NCBI RefSeq assembly: GCF_905171775.1
Contig: NC_053494.1
Location: 198,291,544-198,355,543, forward strand
DNA from: Rana temporaria
Lineage: Eukaryota > Chordata > Amphibia > Anura > Ranidae
Reading direction: 5' to 3'
Length of the DNA stretch: 64,000 nucleotides
Translations under genes and position numbers: made by a program
The notes under the pieces: generated by a model
Databases searched by the model: none
The model's input: only the letters and a program-made list of their open reading frames with translations
What the model was told of the DNA's origin: nothing
Part shown: one piece after another, positions 11,803 through 22,645 of the stretch
Position numbering within the stretch: position 1 is the first letter of the stretch
How the letters are laid out: each line of letters opens with the position of its first letter

Positions 11803-12567
11803 GGCCCGGATTCACAAAGCACTTACGCCGACGTATAACAAGTTACGCCGACGTAAGTGCAAATGTGCGCCGTCGTATCTGTGCGCCAGACCCACAAACA
11901 GATATGCGCCTAAAAACAGGCTACACCCCGCCGACGTATCTTGCTTACGCCGGCGTAGGGTGGGCATACATTTAGGCTGGGTGCATGGTGCCGCTCCCAT
12001 TGATTAGCCATTCAAACATGCAAATGAGGGAAATACGGCCATTCACGAACCTCCGTGCGCCCGACGTAGGCTACGCGAGGTGCGCGTAAGTTGTACGTCC
12101 GGCGTAAAGTTATTCCCTATAAAGGAGGCGCAACCCAGCAGCAGACATGCAAAGGTCTTCACCATGGAACACAAGCTGGCGTATTTTACGTTGGACGTGT
12201 GTCTGGCTGGGCGTAGGTTACGTTCACGCCGTACGAAGTGATCCTGCGTAGTTTAGGCAGTTGTTCCGACGTGGTTGTGAGCATGCGCAGGGGGATGCGT
12301 CCACGTCACGGCGCATGCGCAGTTCGTAATACGTATCTGTCTGGCGCTCGGCCCATCATTTGCATGGGGTCACGCCTCATTTGCATGGGTCACACCCACT
12401 TCCACCTACGCCTGCCTACGCCTTTGAATCCTACGCCACGCTGACGCAGCGTTGGGAGCACTGGCTTGCTGAATGCAGTGCTTGCCTCTCCGCGCTGCGT
12501 CGACGTGGCGTACGGTGTTTGCGTTACGGCGGCGTAATGTGCGCCCACCTCTCTGTGAATCTGGGCC
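11803..12567. mobile_element. Family C element, copy 4
   Basis: The ends GGCCCGGATTCACAAAGC and CTGTGAATCTGGGCC are inverted. A TAT duplication flanks it (11800-11802 and 12568-12570). It is close kin of copy 6 at 25593. Confidence 0.85.
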
Positions 12568-12632
12568 TATACCTTCCTTAAAAATGATGAAACAGAAAAG
12601 TGTTGTTGCCTTTAGAATGTGCAGTTTTGTAA

Positions 12633-13115
12633 GGCCCCGTACACACGACCAAACATGTATGCTGAAACTGGTCCGCGGACCAGTTTCAGCATACATGTTC
12701 GGTCGTGTGTAGGTGCGAGCGGGCCGAATTCCAGCAAACATTTGCCCGCCGGGCCTTTTCCCAGCAGACAAATATTCCTGGACGTGTTTTAAAACCGTCC
12801 GCTGGAATCCTGCCCGCTCGGACATGTACGGTCGTCAGTACAGACCTACCGTACATGTCCGAGCGCCCGCCGTCCCTCGCATGCGTGGAATGACTTTGAC
12901 GCATGCGTGGAAGCCTTTAAATGGCAGGCCCGCCCACGTCGCCGCGCCATCGCCGCGTCATCGTCGCGGCGACGACGCGGACAAGCCCCGCGTATTGTTT
13001 ACGCGCGGACTTCTGTACGATGGTTAGTACAGCCATCGTACAGAAGCCCTCTGGCAGGCATGTACGGTGAAAACGGTCCGACGGACTGGTTTCATCGTAC
13101 ATGTTTGCCCGTGTT
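12633..13115. mobile_element. Family D element, copy D4, a chain of hairpins
   Basis: It starts GGCCCCGTACACACGACC; the right end is decayed (TTGCCCGTGTTAAG). Positions 12641-12710 form a 70-bp palindrome with a single mismatched pair, centred at 12675/12676. Further palindromes lie at 12817-12864, 13009-13047 and 13058-13104. All share GTACATG/CATGTAC-type words. Confidence 0.7.
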
Positions 13116-13725
13116 AAGAGGAAAAAAATCAGAAACGGCTCCTGAAAACAAAAATCCTATTTCCCCTTTAAATTCAGCTGCTTTGCAGCAGATGTGGGAT
13201 CCGAAATGTATCGCTTTGCTTTTATTCAATTATCAGCTCTTTCCGCCTCTTAATAGAACATATTTTGAACAAACAGTTTTGTTGACTCTTGAGATGTGTC
13301 AAACTGCAGCGCCAACAACGAGACGTACTCGGCTAAGTCAGCAGTGTGAACAGGCCCTAATTGAGATGCTGTAAAGCCAGGAGATAGTCAGGGATAATGG
13401 ACGCCTCAGGGGCAATTATAGAAGTTAATGTGTCAGTTTTTTTCCTTGGCAAATAAAACGCTTTCTCATACTTGTTTTAAAGTCTTCCCGTGTCGTGACG
13501 GCGCTCGGGTGACGGATATTTCTGCATCCGATTCTAATCTACCGGCATTAAAACAGAAATCCACACACGCCGAGGATAGAAGGAGAACATTTGTTATTCG
13601 ACATTTCTCGATCAGCAGATTAAACTGCAGAATGGAATTATATTAAGTGCCGGAATACTTCAGTAGTAAATAAATGCTGTAACCTTAGAAGACCAGAAAG
13701 AGTGATGCGGTTACTATTATTTTAG
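13116..13725. other. Unique island, candidate conserved non-coding element
   Basis: There is no match to other repeats in the window. It includes TTCAATTATCAGCTC, GGCCCTAATTGAGATG and CAATTATAGAAGTTAAT motifs, reminiscent of developmental enhancers. Function is inferred only. Confidence 0.3.
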
Positions 13726-14100
13726 ACCAAGCTTTCCAAACAAATAGCCAGTTTACTGTCCTTCAGACTTTAGGGGAGCTGGACTGTGGCAAGTGGGGGT
13801 AGAAAATGTCCTGGTGTCAGCGGGAATAAACCGTGCCCCATCTTTGGTATTAGAGGGGGGAATAGTGCCCCATTATTGGCATCATTAGAAGGATGGGTTG
13901 AGGAAAGGGCGCTGTACTGGGAGGGATGGATGGGTATAGAACTTTGTGGTGGGGAAAGGTGAAGGAAGTTGAGGGGGATGCTAGGGGGTTACAGATAGAG
14001 CTCTGTACTGGGAAGGGGGTTTGTTTTTGGTTGTATACTGGCTTGTGTATTACCCATCCCTGAGCCCTGCACAATTTGCAACCTGAGCAATTTGCACTCC
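13726..14100 (-). mobile_element. hAT fragment related to the 9911 element, reverse orientation
   Basis: AAGCTTTCCAAACAAATAGC..GTCCTTCAGACTTTA matches the complement of the right end of the 9911-10243 hAT (AGTCTGAAGGAC..TTTAGAAAGTATGAAG). The other terminus was not found; the 24-bp array follows directly. Confidence 0.5.
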
Positions 14101-14103
14101 TGA

Positions 14104-14822
14104 GTACTACGTGATACACACTACTGAGCCCTGCATGATACACACTCCTGAGCCCTGCATGATACACACTACTGAGTCCTGCATGATACACACTCCTGAG
14201 TCTTGCATGATACACACTCCTGAGCCCTGCGTGATACACACTCCTGAGTCCTGCATGATACACACTCCTGAGCCCTGCGTGATACACACTACTGAGCCCT
14301 GCGTGATACACACTACTGAGCCCTGCATGATACACACTCCCGAGTCCTGCGTGATACACACTCCTGAGCCCTGCATGATACACACTCCTGAGTCCTGCAT
14401 GATACACACTCCTGAGCCCTGCATGATACACACTACTGAGTCCTGCATGATACACACTCCTGAGTCCTGCATGATACACACTCCCGAGCCCTACATGATA
14501 CACACTCCCGAGCCCTACATGATACACACTCCTGAGTCCTGCCTGATACACACTCCTGAGCCCTGCATGATACACACTACTGAGCTCTGCATGATACACA
14601 CTCCCGAGCCCTGCGTGATACACACTACTGAGTCCTGCGTGATACGCACTACTGAGTCCTGCATGATACACACTCCCGAGCCCTGCATGATACACACTAC
14701 TGAGTCCTGCGTGATACACACTACTGAATCCTGCATGATACACACTCCTGAGTCCTGCATGATACACACTCCTGAGCCCTGCATGATACACACTCCTGAG
14801 CCCTGCATGATATATACTGCTA
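14104..14822. repeat. 24-bp minisatellite, about 30 units
   Basis: The unit is of the form TGAGCCCTGCATGATACACA plus CTCC or CTAC. Because 24 is divisible by 3 and the unit lacks stops in several frames, long phantom ORFs arise on both strands (up to 369 codons). Variation between units is at few positions (CC/TC, CAT/CGT, CC/AC), showing recent homogenisation. Confidence 0.95.
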
Positions 14823-15019
14823 AGACTTGCATTCTGTGCGATACATACTTCTGAGCCCTGTGCCTTGCAAGATGTGTACTCCTCAGATACCACAGACACA
14901 GGGATATTTTTCACCCACTGACTCTGATGCAGCTCCATTTTTGCTCTTAACAACACCACTGATGCAGGTGCATTTTCTCCTTTTCAGTGACACCCAAGAC
15001 GCAGAATAATTTATTTATT

Positions 15020-15225
15020 TATTTTTTTTTCATTTTAGTGACGCCACCAACACAGGGGCATTTTTCTTCCAAGCAAAACCACTGATGCATTTTCACTTCC
15101 AGTGACACCCTAGATGCAGGGAAATGTTTTAATTTCAGTGACACCTCAGATGCATGGACATTTTTCCATCTGGTGACACCACTGATGCAGGGGCATTTTG
15201 TTTTTTTCAGTGACACTACCAAATC
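15020..15225. repeat. Degenerate minisatellite, roughly 30-36 bp
   Basis: Repeated GTGACACC..GATGCAGGGGCATTTT units with T-runs of varied length are seen. It may be internal to the same element as the 24-bp array. Confidence 0.6.
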
Positions 15226-15398
15226 AGGGTTTCAGTTTCCCACCTTCGCCCTGGGCACTGATGACCTTGTCTCAGCACTGGTTGTGGTGTGCTGCACTGG
15301 AAAAAATAGATTTTGATGTGGTGCATTGGCACTAAATTAAATAAACCTTTACGTAACATGTTCCCCAATGCACAGCAACCATTTGTTATCTCCTAGAT

Positions 15399-16290
15399 CA
15401 GTGGTTCTCAACCTGGGGGTCGGGACCCCCTCGGGGGTCGAATGACGATTTGCCAGGGGTCACCAAATCCTGGGCTGTTCCTGAAGCCCGCACCTCTCTC
15501 CCAGCCTTTTTGCAGCCACCCAGCAGGGCTGTCCCTGGAGCCCATGGCTGCCCACTCAGCCTCTTTGCAGTCGCCCATTCAGTTCACGACATGGCTGGGG
15601 GGCAGAGACTAGAGGTCAGTTGACTGGTGAGGAATGTGAAGTGGAAGGGGCTGGATGAGACCCTATCTCCTGATTTTGGTAGAGGTGTCACTGCTACGAG
15701 ACACCACAAAGTCAGAGACACAGTGAGTAACACTACCTGTGATTATAGTTCCCATTAAAAGTCCCCACTACAGTTCTCAGATCAGCAGATGACCTTGATC
15801 AAGAGCACCTATGTTGACAGATCAGAACTCCCCCCAGCCTTGCCACTGATCCCAACTCCCCGCCAGCACTGCCACTCATCCCCCCCCCCCCCCCCCCCCC
15901 CCCACCAAGGAGTAAGAGAAGGAATAAAAATAGAGAATATGTGGAAAGGAAAGCAAAAGAGGGGGAGGAACAAAGAAAAAAGGAGAGAAAGAACAAGAAA
16001 GATGGCTAGAGAGAGGGGGGGGGGGGTAGAAATTAGGATAAAGAGATAAAAGGGAAAGAAAGGAGAACAAAGAGAAAGAGTGGTACATCCTAAAATGTAC
16101 CATAAGGGTTTTAATACTTTACGAGTGGAAGAGACTCAGGGAGCGATAAATGTCTGGGGGTTAGGGGCGCAAATTACTTGCCTTGGGTGCTGACCACCCA
16201 CGCTACGAAAATAATTTTACTGTTAGGGGTCCCCGCAACTTGGTAAATTTTATCAAGGTGTCACGGCACTAGAGAGTCTGAGAACCACTG
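15399..16290. mobile_element. hAT (Charlie-like) element with perfect 8-bp duplication
   Basis: The ends are CAGTGGTTCTCAACCTGG and GTCTGAGAACCACTG. TCCTAGAT is duplicated at 15391-15398 and 16291-16298. A homologous copy in opposite orientation lies at 52627-54734. A poly-C tract and purine runs inside are low complexity. Confidence 0.9.
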
Positions 16291-16880
16291 TCCTAGATCT
16301 AAATGGGCCTTAAATGATGTCCTGGGTACCCCGAATCCTCAGCCTCGGTGGTACTGGCAGGTTTATGTAACATCATATAATTAAGACTTTACAAAATATA
16401 CCATGTTAAACTGGTTGTCTTGGGGACCATAGGCGGTGTGATTTACATTGAGCCCCAGAACTGCGATTTGGAATGTGTTTTAACAGAAACCTGCAAGGTC
16501 ATTCTTTATAATGACAGACACGTATACACAGTATATTTTATTACATAATGAGTGTCCTTCATCGGCCATCACTACTGTAAGTGCTGTATTATATCTGCTA
16601 CATTACTCTTCATCTCTTCACTGATCCTTTATTGTCTGATGTTGTTACGGCGATCATTACAATACATAAAAGTACATCCACATCAAAGTACAACTCCAGG
16701 CCACAGTAAAAAGGACACCCTTTTGTCTACTTATATATCCCTTTAAATACCATTAAATGCATTTTACATCCTGCGAATATAATTCTCTGAAATGTTTTGG
16801 GTTCCTGTAATGTACTGAGCCACACCTTAAATCAGGCTGAGAGTGGGAGTGCCAGTGTGAGCAGGCAGCAAGAGGAGGTG
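16291..16880. other. No gene seen
   Basis: Unassigned sequence of ordinary composition, with no repeat ends and no convincing exon. Confidence 0.4.
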
Positions 16881-17194
16881 ATTAAAGGGGTTGTAAAGGT
16901 TTGTTTTTCATTTTTTTTTTTTTAAATAACAAGTGGCCGCATTGACTTCTGATCTTTAAGGCTGCATTCACACCTAGGCGACAAAACGCCTGAAGCGTGA
17001 CGCTCGATACGCTGGAGGGGCGAATTTCCATTGCTGTCTATGAGATGGTTCACATCTCACGCCGAACGCCGAAACGCCGTACGCCTTCCCGCCTGAAAAC
17101 AAGTCCCGGACCCTTTTTTTCAGGCGGCATTGGCGTTCGGGCATAGACCGCAATGGAAATAATTTGTGAAAAAAAAAAGTTAAACAAATTGAAA
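16881..17194. mobile_element. Fragments of TTAA (K) and family E elements
   Basis: TTAAAGGGGTTGTAAAGG at about 16883 is the typical 5' end of frog TTAA elements. GGCTGCATTCACACCTAGGC at about 16963 starts an E element with repeated CGCC.GAACGCC words. Both are truncated, E by family A copy A2. Confidence 0.5.
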
Positions 17195-18508
17195 ATTGTT
17201 ATAGCACTGATCTCTGTATAAATGTGAATGGTCCCAAAATAGCATCAAAAGTGTCCGATGTGTCCGCCATAATGTCGCGGTCACGATAAAAATCGCCGAT
17301 CGCCGTCATTACTAGTAAAAAAAAAAAATTATTAATAAAAATGCCATAACACTATCCCCTATTTTGTAGATGTTATGGGGCAGATCCACAAAAGGATTAC
17401 GCCGGCGTATCTACTGATACGCTGGCGTAATTTTAAATTTCCCGCGTCGTATCTTTGTTTTGAATCCTCAAAACGAGATACGACGGCATCTGGGATCGAT
17501 CCGACAGGCGTACGTCTTCGTATGCCGTTGGATCTAAGCTGCAATTTTTCGGCGGCCGCTAGGTGGCGTTCCCGTCGAAATCCGCGTCCAGTATGCAAAT
17601 TAGCTAGTTACGGCGATCCACGAACGTACGTCGGCCCGGCGCATTTTTTAACGTCGTCTGCGTTCGGCTTTTTCCGGCGTATAGTTAAAGCTGCTATACT
17701 GAGGCGTACTCAATGTTAAGTATGGCCGTCGTTCCCGCGTACAATTTTGAATTTTTTTTATGTTGTTTGCGTAAGTCGTTCGCGAATAGGAATTTGCGTA
17801 GAATGAAGTCACCGTCGTAAGCATTGGCGGGTTCCGGTTTAATTTCGAGCATGCGCACTGGGATACCCCCAGGGACGGCGCATGCGCAGTTCCAAAAAAA
17901 CATATAAACGTTGTTTACGTCGGGTCACAACGTATTTACATAAAACACGCCCCCATCACTTCCATTTGAATTCCGCACCCTTACGCCGCAACAGATACAC
18001 TACGCCGCCGTAACTTACGGCGCAAATTCGTTGAGGATTCAAACCAAAAAAGAGTAAGTTACAGCGGCGTAGTGTATCTTAGATACGCTACGCCCGGCGC
18101 AATAATGCGCCGTTGTATGTGGATCTACCCCTATAACTTTTATGCATAAACGCTAATTGCGATTTTTTTTTTTACCAAAAATATGAAGAAGAATACGTAT
18201 CGGCCTAAACTGCTAAATTTGCTATATTTTTTTGGGAGATATTTATTATAGCAAAAAGTAAAAAAATTGCTTTTTTTTTCAAAATTGTCGCTCTATTTTT
18301 GTTTATAGCGCAAAAAAAAAAAAAACGCAGAGGTGATCAAATACCATCAAAAGAAAGCTCTATTTGTGGGGGAAAAAAGGACGTCGATTTTGTTTGGGAG
18401 CCACGTCGCACAACCGCGCAATTGTCAGGTAAAGCGACGCAGTGCTGAATCGCAAAAAGTGCCCTGGTCAGGAAGGGGGTAAATTCTCCTGGGGCTGACG
18501 TGGTTAAC
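17195..18508 (-). mobile_element. Family A repeat, copy A2, split by C
   Basis: This is the family core in reverse orientation, from TATAGCACTGATCTCTGTAT to ..GACGTGGTTAA (18505-18508). The C element at 17377-18131 interrupts the block between TTTTGTAGATGTTAT and TATAACTTTT. Confidence 0.75.
17377..18131. mobile_element. Family C element, copy 5
   Basis: The ends GGGGCAGATCCACAAA and TGTGGATCTACCCC are inverted. A TAT duplication flanks it (17374-17376, 18132-18134). The uninterrupted site is visible in copy A3 near 19800, which confirms the boundaries. Confidence 0.85.
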
Positions 18509-18965
18509 AAATGTATTTACATTGCGGTGATCACATTAACCAATATCAAATTAACAAAAAAAAATAATCAAAGAATGATGCCACGTACACACGATAATTT
18601 TTCGGCATGAAAAAAAAGTTGTTTTTAAAAACGTCATTTAAAATGATTGTGTGTGGGCTGCACATCGTTTTTCAGTTTCTGAAAAACGACAAAAAATAAA
18701 TTCGAACATGCTGCATTTTTTAACGTTGTTTTAAAAAAAATTGTTTTTCGGGTTGTAAAAAATTATCGTCTGTGGGCTAAAACGACGTTAAAAACCTGCG
18801 CATGCTCAGAAGCAAGTTATGAGACGGGAGCGCTTGTTCTGGTAAAACTACAGTTCATAATGGAGTAAGCACATTCATCACGCTGTAACAGACAAAAAAG
18901 CGCGAATCGCCTTTTACTAACACGGAATCAGCTAAAGCAGCCCAAAGGCGAATAGAACTTCCCCT

Positions 18966-20833
18966 TTAGGCTGCATTCACACCTGAGCATCGGTCGTTTG
19001 GTCGTTTTTTCCGGCGTTTTTTTCCGGCGTTTTGACGCGTATTCATGCTTATTTGCGCGTTTGCATACAGCGTCGCCCAACGTTTTTGTACTTCGACGTT
19101 TTTTATTTTAGCCAATAGGAAAAATGATCATCTTTTCATCACTTGTTGCTATGTTGGTAGATTTTTTTAACCACTAGCTGACAGCCGTACGACTTTGTAC
19201 GGCCTCAGCGCGGCTCCCAAACTCTAACAGGCCGTCTTTTTACGGCCTCCCCTTTGCACGTTCCCTGCGCGCGCTCCCGAGCGCGCAGCGGGGAACTGCT
19301 GTGCTGGCCGTGTCCCTTGGACACAGCCAGTCACAGATCGCCGTGAACGGCCAATCGGAGCGGCCGTTTCCTAGGCGATCTGTGCGGCCAATGAGAGATG
19401 ATCTCATATGTTTACATATGAGATCATCTCTCATTCCCGGCTCTCGCAGACAGCGGTGCTGTCAGGGGAGAGAGGAGACGGATCTGTGTCTCTTGTACAT
19501 AGAGACACAGATCGGTCACCCCCCCCCCCAGTCACCCCCCTTCCCCCACAGTTAGAACACTAATTAGGGTACACATTTAACCCCTTCCTCACCCCCTAGT
19601 GTTAACCCCTTCCCTGCCAGTCACATTTATACAGTAATTAGTGCATATTTATAGCACTGATTGCAGTATAAATGTGAATGGCGCCAAAAATGTGTCAAAA
19701 GTGTCCGCCATAACGTCGCAGTCCCAATAAAAATCGCAGATCGCCGCCATTACTAGTAAAAAAAAAAAATAATAATAATAATTCTGTCCCTTATTTTGTA
19801 GGCGCTATAACTTTTGCGCAAACCAGTCGCTTATTGCGATTTTTTTTTATTTTTTTTTACTAAAAATATGTAGAATACGTATCGGCCTAGACTGAGGATA
19901 AAAAAAAAACGTAAAAAAAAAATTGAGCCATTTATTATAGCAACAAGTAAAAAAATTTTTTTTTTTTTTTCAAAATTGTCGCTCTATTTTTGTTTATAGC
20001 GCAAAAAATAAAAACCGCAGAGGTGATCAAATACCACCAAAAGAAAGCTCTATTTGTGGGGGAAAAAGGACGTTAATTTTGTTTGGGAGCCACGTCGCAC
20101 GACCGCGCAATTGTCAGTTAAAGCGACGCAGTGCCGAATCGCAAAAAGTCCTCTGGTCAGGAAGGGGTTTAAGTGCCCAGTAAGGAAGTGGTTAATCTTC
20201 TGCCTGGGTGAAAAGTTCTATTGATTAAAGCGAAGAAATGCCCGTAGCAAGCGCTCGTTGTCGCGCTATTCGCTTGAATCGAGCGTTTCCATTACTTTCT
20301 ATGGGAAATAGAAACGCTCAAATACGCCCAAACCGCGCGATTCGCGCAACAAAAAAGGGTCCGGAACTTGTTTGAGCTTCAGGCGTATCGGCGTGGAGAT
20401 GTGAACCATCTCCATAGGGAATAATGTATTTTTTCCCCTCTAGCGTATTTGAGCGTCGCGCTTCAGGCGACAAAACTCTCAGGTGTGAATGCAGCCTAAG
20501 GCTGCATTCACACCTTGGCGTACCTAATCGCGGCGTTTTGTCCCGCGAATTGCGCCGACAAATTGCGGCGTTTTGTACCGTGATTTGCGGCGACAAAACG
20601 CAGCGATTGTGAATGCAGCTTACCCCCAGGTCCACATCTCCTATGCCGAACGCCGAAAGCCGCCTGAAAAAAAGGTCCGGGACTTGTTTTCAGGCGGCAG
20701 GCGTACGGCGTTCGGCGAGGAGATGTGAGCCATCTCCATAGAGGGCAATGTAAAATCATCCCTCCAGCGTCTTAGGGGCTGCTGCGGCGTCGCGCTTCAG
20801 GCGTATATACGCCTAGGTGTGAACAGAGCCTTA
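18966..20833. mobile_element. Family E cluster inside D8
   Basis: AGGCTGCATTCACACCTGAG begins the cluster, and GGTGTGAATGCAGCCTAA, GGCTGCATTCACACCTTGGC and GGTGTGAACAGAGCCTTA follow at 20490, 20511 and 20815. At least three E termini pairs abut. A 120-bp mini copy (about 20511-20622) lies between them. The interior repeats GCGTTTTGTC/GACAAAACGC and the GCCTGAA/TTCAGGC words. Confidence 0.6.
19167..20195 (-). mobile_element. Family A repeat, copy A3, full length
   Basis: It is bounded by TTAA at 19167-19170 and 20192-20195, with CCACTAGCTGAC and GTAAGGAAGTGG as inner ends. It is about 1.03 kb with no ORF, and inserted in family E. It is the best reference copy for the family. Confidence 0.85.
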
Positions 20834-20938
20834 GAGTGACGTCGTACGTGTTGTACGTCACCGCGCTTTGTTCATCATTTTTTTTAAACGATGGTGTGTG
20901 GGCAACGTCGTTTTTAATGATGAAGTTGGAAAAACATA

Positions 20939-21507
20939 CCGTATTTATCGGCGTATACCGCGCACTATTTTGCCCTGAAAGTCAGGGCAAAATCATGGGT
21001 GCGCGATATACGCCGATACCCGCTTTCCCGCCACGAGTTTGAATACTGCGCCGGCATATACCGAGCGCAGTACACTCGTGAATCTTCGGGCAGTCTCGGC
21101 GCCTCTCGTACTGACGTCCTGAGCGTACAGGACGTCAGCGCGACAGTTGCCGAGCCTGCCCGAAGATTCACGAGAGTACTGCGCTCGGTATATGCCGGCG
21201 CAGTATTCAAACTCGTGGCGGGAAACGAGCGGGGAGGACGCCGCAGAAGGACGCCGGACCCGCCGAAGAGGACACCCGACCCGCCAAAGAGGACACCTGA
21301 CCCGCTGAAGACGCACGCCGGACCCGCCGAAGAGGACACCCGAAGCCGCAGAAGGACGCCGGACCCGACGAGGCCGCCGATGGACGCCGCGCAAGACACC
21401 AAAACTGTAAGTACAAAAAAACAAAAAAACTGTTTTTCCACAGGATCGGGGGCCACTTTAGGTGTGCGCGGTATACGCGGGAGCGCGTTATACCGCGATA
21501 AATACGG
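20939..21507. mobile_element. TA-flanked foldback element (mariner/Tc1-type MITE)
   Basis: The ends CCGTATTTATCGGCGTATAC and TATACCGCGATAAATACGG are inverted with a TA duplication (20937-20938, 21508-21509). Positions 21024-21226 form a second, near-perfect inverted repeat of about 100 bp per arm. A 21-24 bp CpG-rich tandem array (GGACCCGCCGAAGAGGACAC units, 21236-21375) follows and generates phantom proline-rich ORFs. Confidence 0.85.
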
Positions 21508-21576
21508 TAGTTTTTTGGACATGCTCAAAAACTAAGTTTTCTTTCATGCCGAAAAATGATCGTGTGTACGCAGCAT

Positions 21577-22622
21577 GACTCTCGCGCCGCCGCCTATTTA
21601 TTCATGAACAGCACAGAAAACAGTAATTTTCATTTGCTATCCCCCGTCGGTCCACCGGTCAATCATTGGCTAATAACAGTAAAACAAATCTGGTTATTAA
21701 ATAGAACATGATTGGTTATTAGACATTTCGGATGACAGATAAGTGATCATTAGGGTCCGTTTCACCGTGACAGAAGCAATCATTCCAATTGGCTGCTAAT
21801 TGTTAGCTCTGTTACTTAACTAACGCTCATCACACAGGCACAATTACTAAGCCAATAATGACAATGTTTGCTTAATTATCCGAAAAAAAAAAAAAAAACG
21901 TCCCCACAACAATCCCGCATTGTACAGGAAGTCACGTTTATTGGCAGGAATGAAAAAATGTAATGAAATGATATTATTCTGGGAAAATGTATAAAATGAA
22001 TAATCTGTCCGAATACGGGGCCATGTGCGGCAGACGCAGACATGTTTGTGTTGGCTCTTTGCTTTAGGCATATGGCGCGCCATTCCTGTGATCAGATGGT
22101 GGGGATGAGATGAAAATATAAAGAAAAGCAAAATCGGGACTTTACTGTATGAATAATGAAGTGTGTGGAGTGTAATATATACAGGGCACCGTGTTTTCTT
22201 CACCCGTCTGCCTATCCGCTTTAATAAAAACGTATAGACCTAGGTATGCGATCGCACACAAAGCCCGCTTCCCTTTGATCGCCTGCAGCACAATCCTACT
22301 TCAGTCCTGCTGTAAAACGCTGGAAACAGTATTGCTTTTTATTTCATTTGATTAAAGTCTATGCAAACCCCAACAATGGACTTCTCTTATTTGTTCCCTT
22401 CTGTCTTGTTAAGGAATATGTAATCCCACCACTTCATATTCCTGATATGTGGCTGATGTACGTGTATGAGGAAGTCTCCTGTTCTCTTTGTATTGCTACA
22501 TTTTGTGTGAAATTCCTGCTGTTCCTGCCAGTCCCTTTTTTCCTAATAAAAACTGACCACAATAGGTGGGAGAGCACAGCGCGGTCAGTTTTCTCGCTGT
22601 ACTTGGAGCTAATTTATTGATT
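21577..22622. other. Unique island, candidate conserved non-coding element
   Basis: A repeat-free kilobase with many TAAT/ATTA cores (CCAATTGGCTGCTAATTG, CAATCATTGGCTAATAAC) lies between D8 and D6. No splice-bounded exon is obvious. Regulatory role is inferred only. Confidence 0.35.
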
Positions 22623-22645
22623 ATGCCATGTGCACACGACCGTTT

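Larger units (their letters stand above)
18578..21576 (-). mobile_element. Family D element, copy D8, expanded by nested insertions
   Basis: The ends ATGCCACGTACACACGAT and ATCGTGTGTACGCAGCAT are inverted. The body matches the complement of D6 and D7 (CGTCGTACGTGTTGTACGTC, GAATAGAACTTCCCC). Insertions are E (18966-20833, holding A3) and the TA-flanked foldback at 20939-21507. This copy retains uninterrupted versions of the sites where D7 received the L1 and K5. Confidence 0.75.

Noticed and set aside
14104..14822. CRISPR-like array
   Set aside because: Units are contiguous without unique spacers, and the context is vertebrate.
13850..14959. 369-codon minus-strand ORF
   Set aside because: It is the 24-bp minisatellite read in frame; the other phases and the plus strand are open too, so openness is not evidence of coding.
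15880..15903. Poly-C run as a telomere-like or i-motif site
   Set aside because: It is a homopolymer expansion inside the hAT element, with no repeat unit.
20965..21535. 143-187-codon ORFs on both strands
   Set aside because: Produced by the inverted arms and GC-rich array of the foldback element at 20939-21507.
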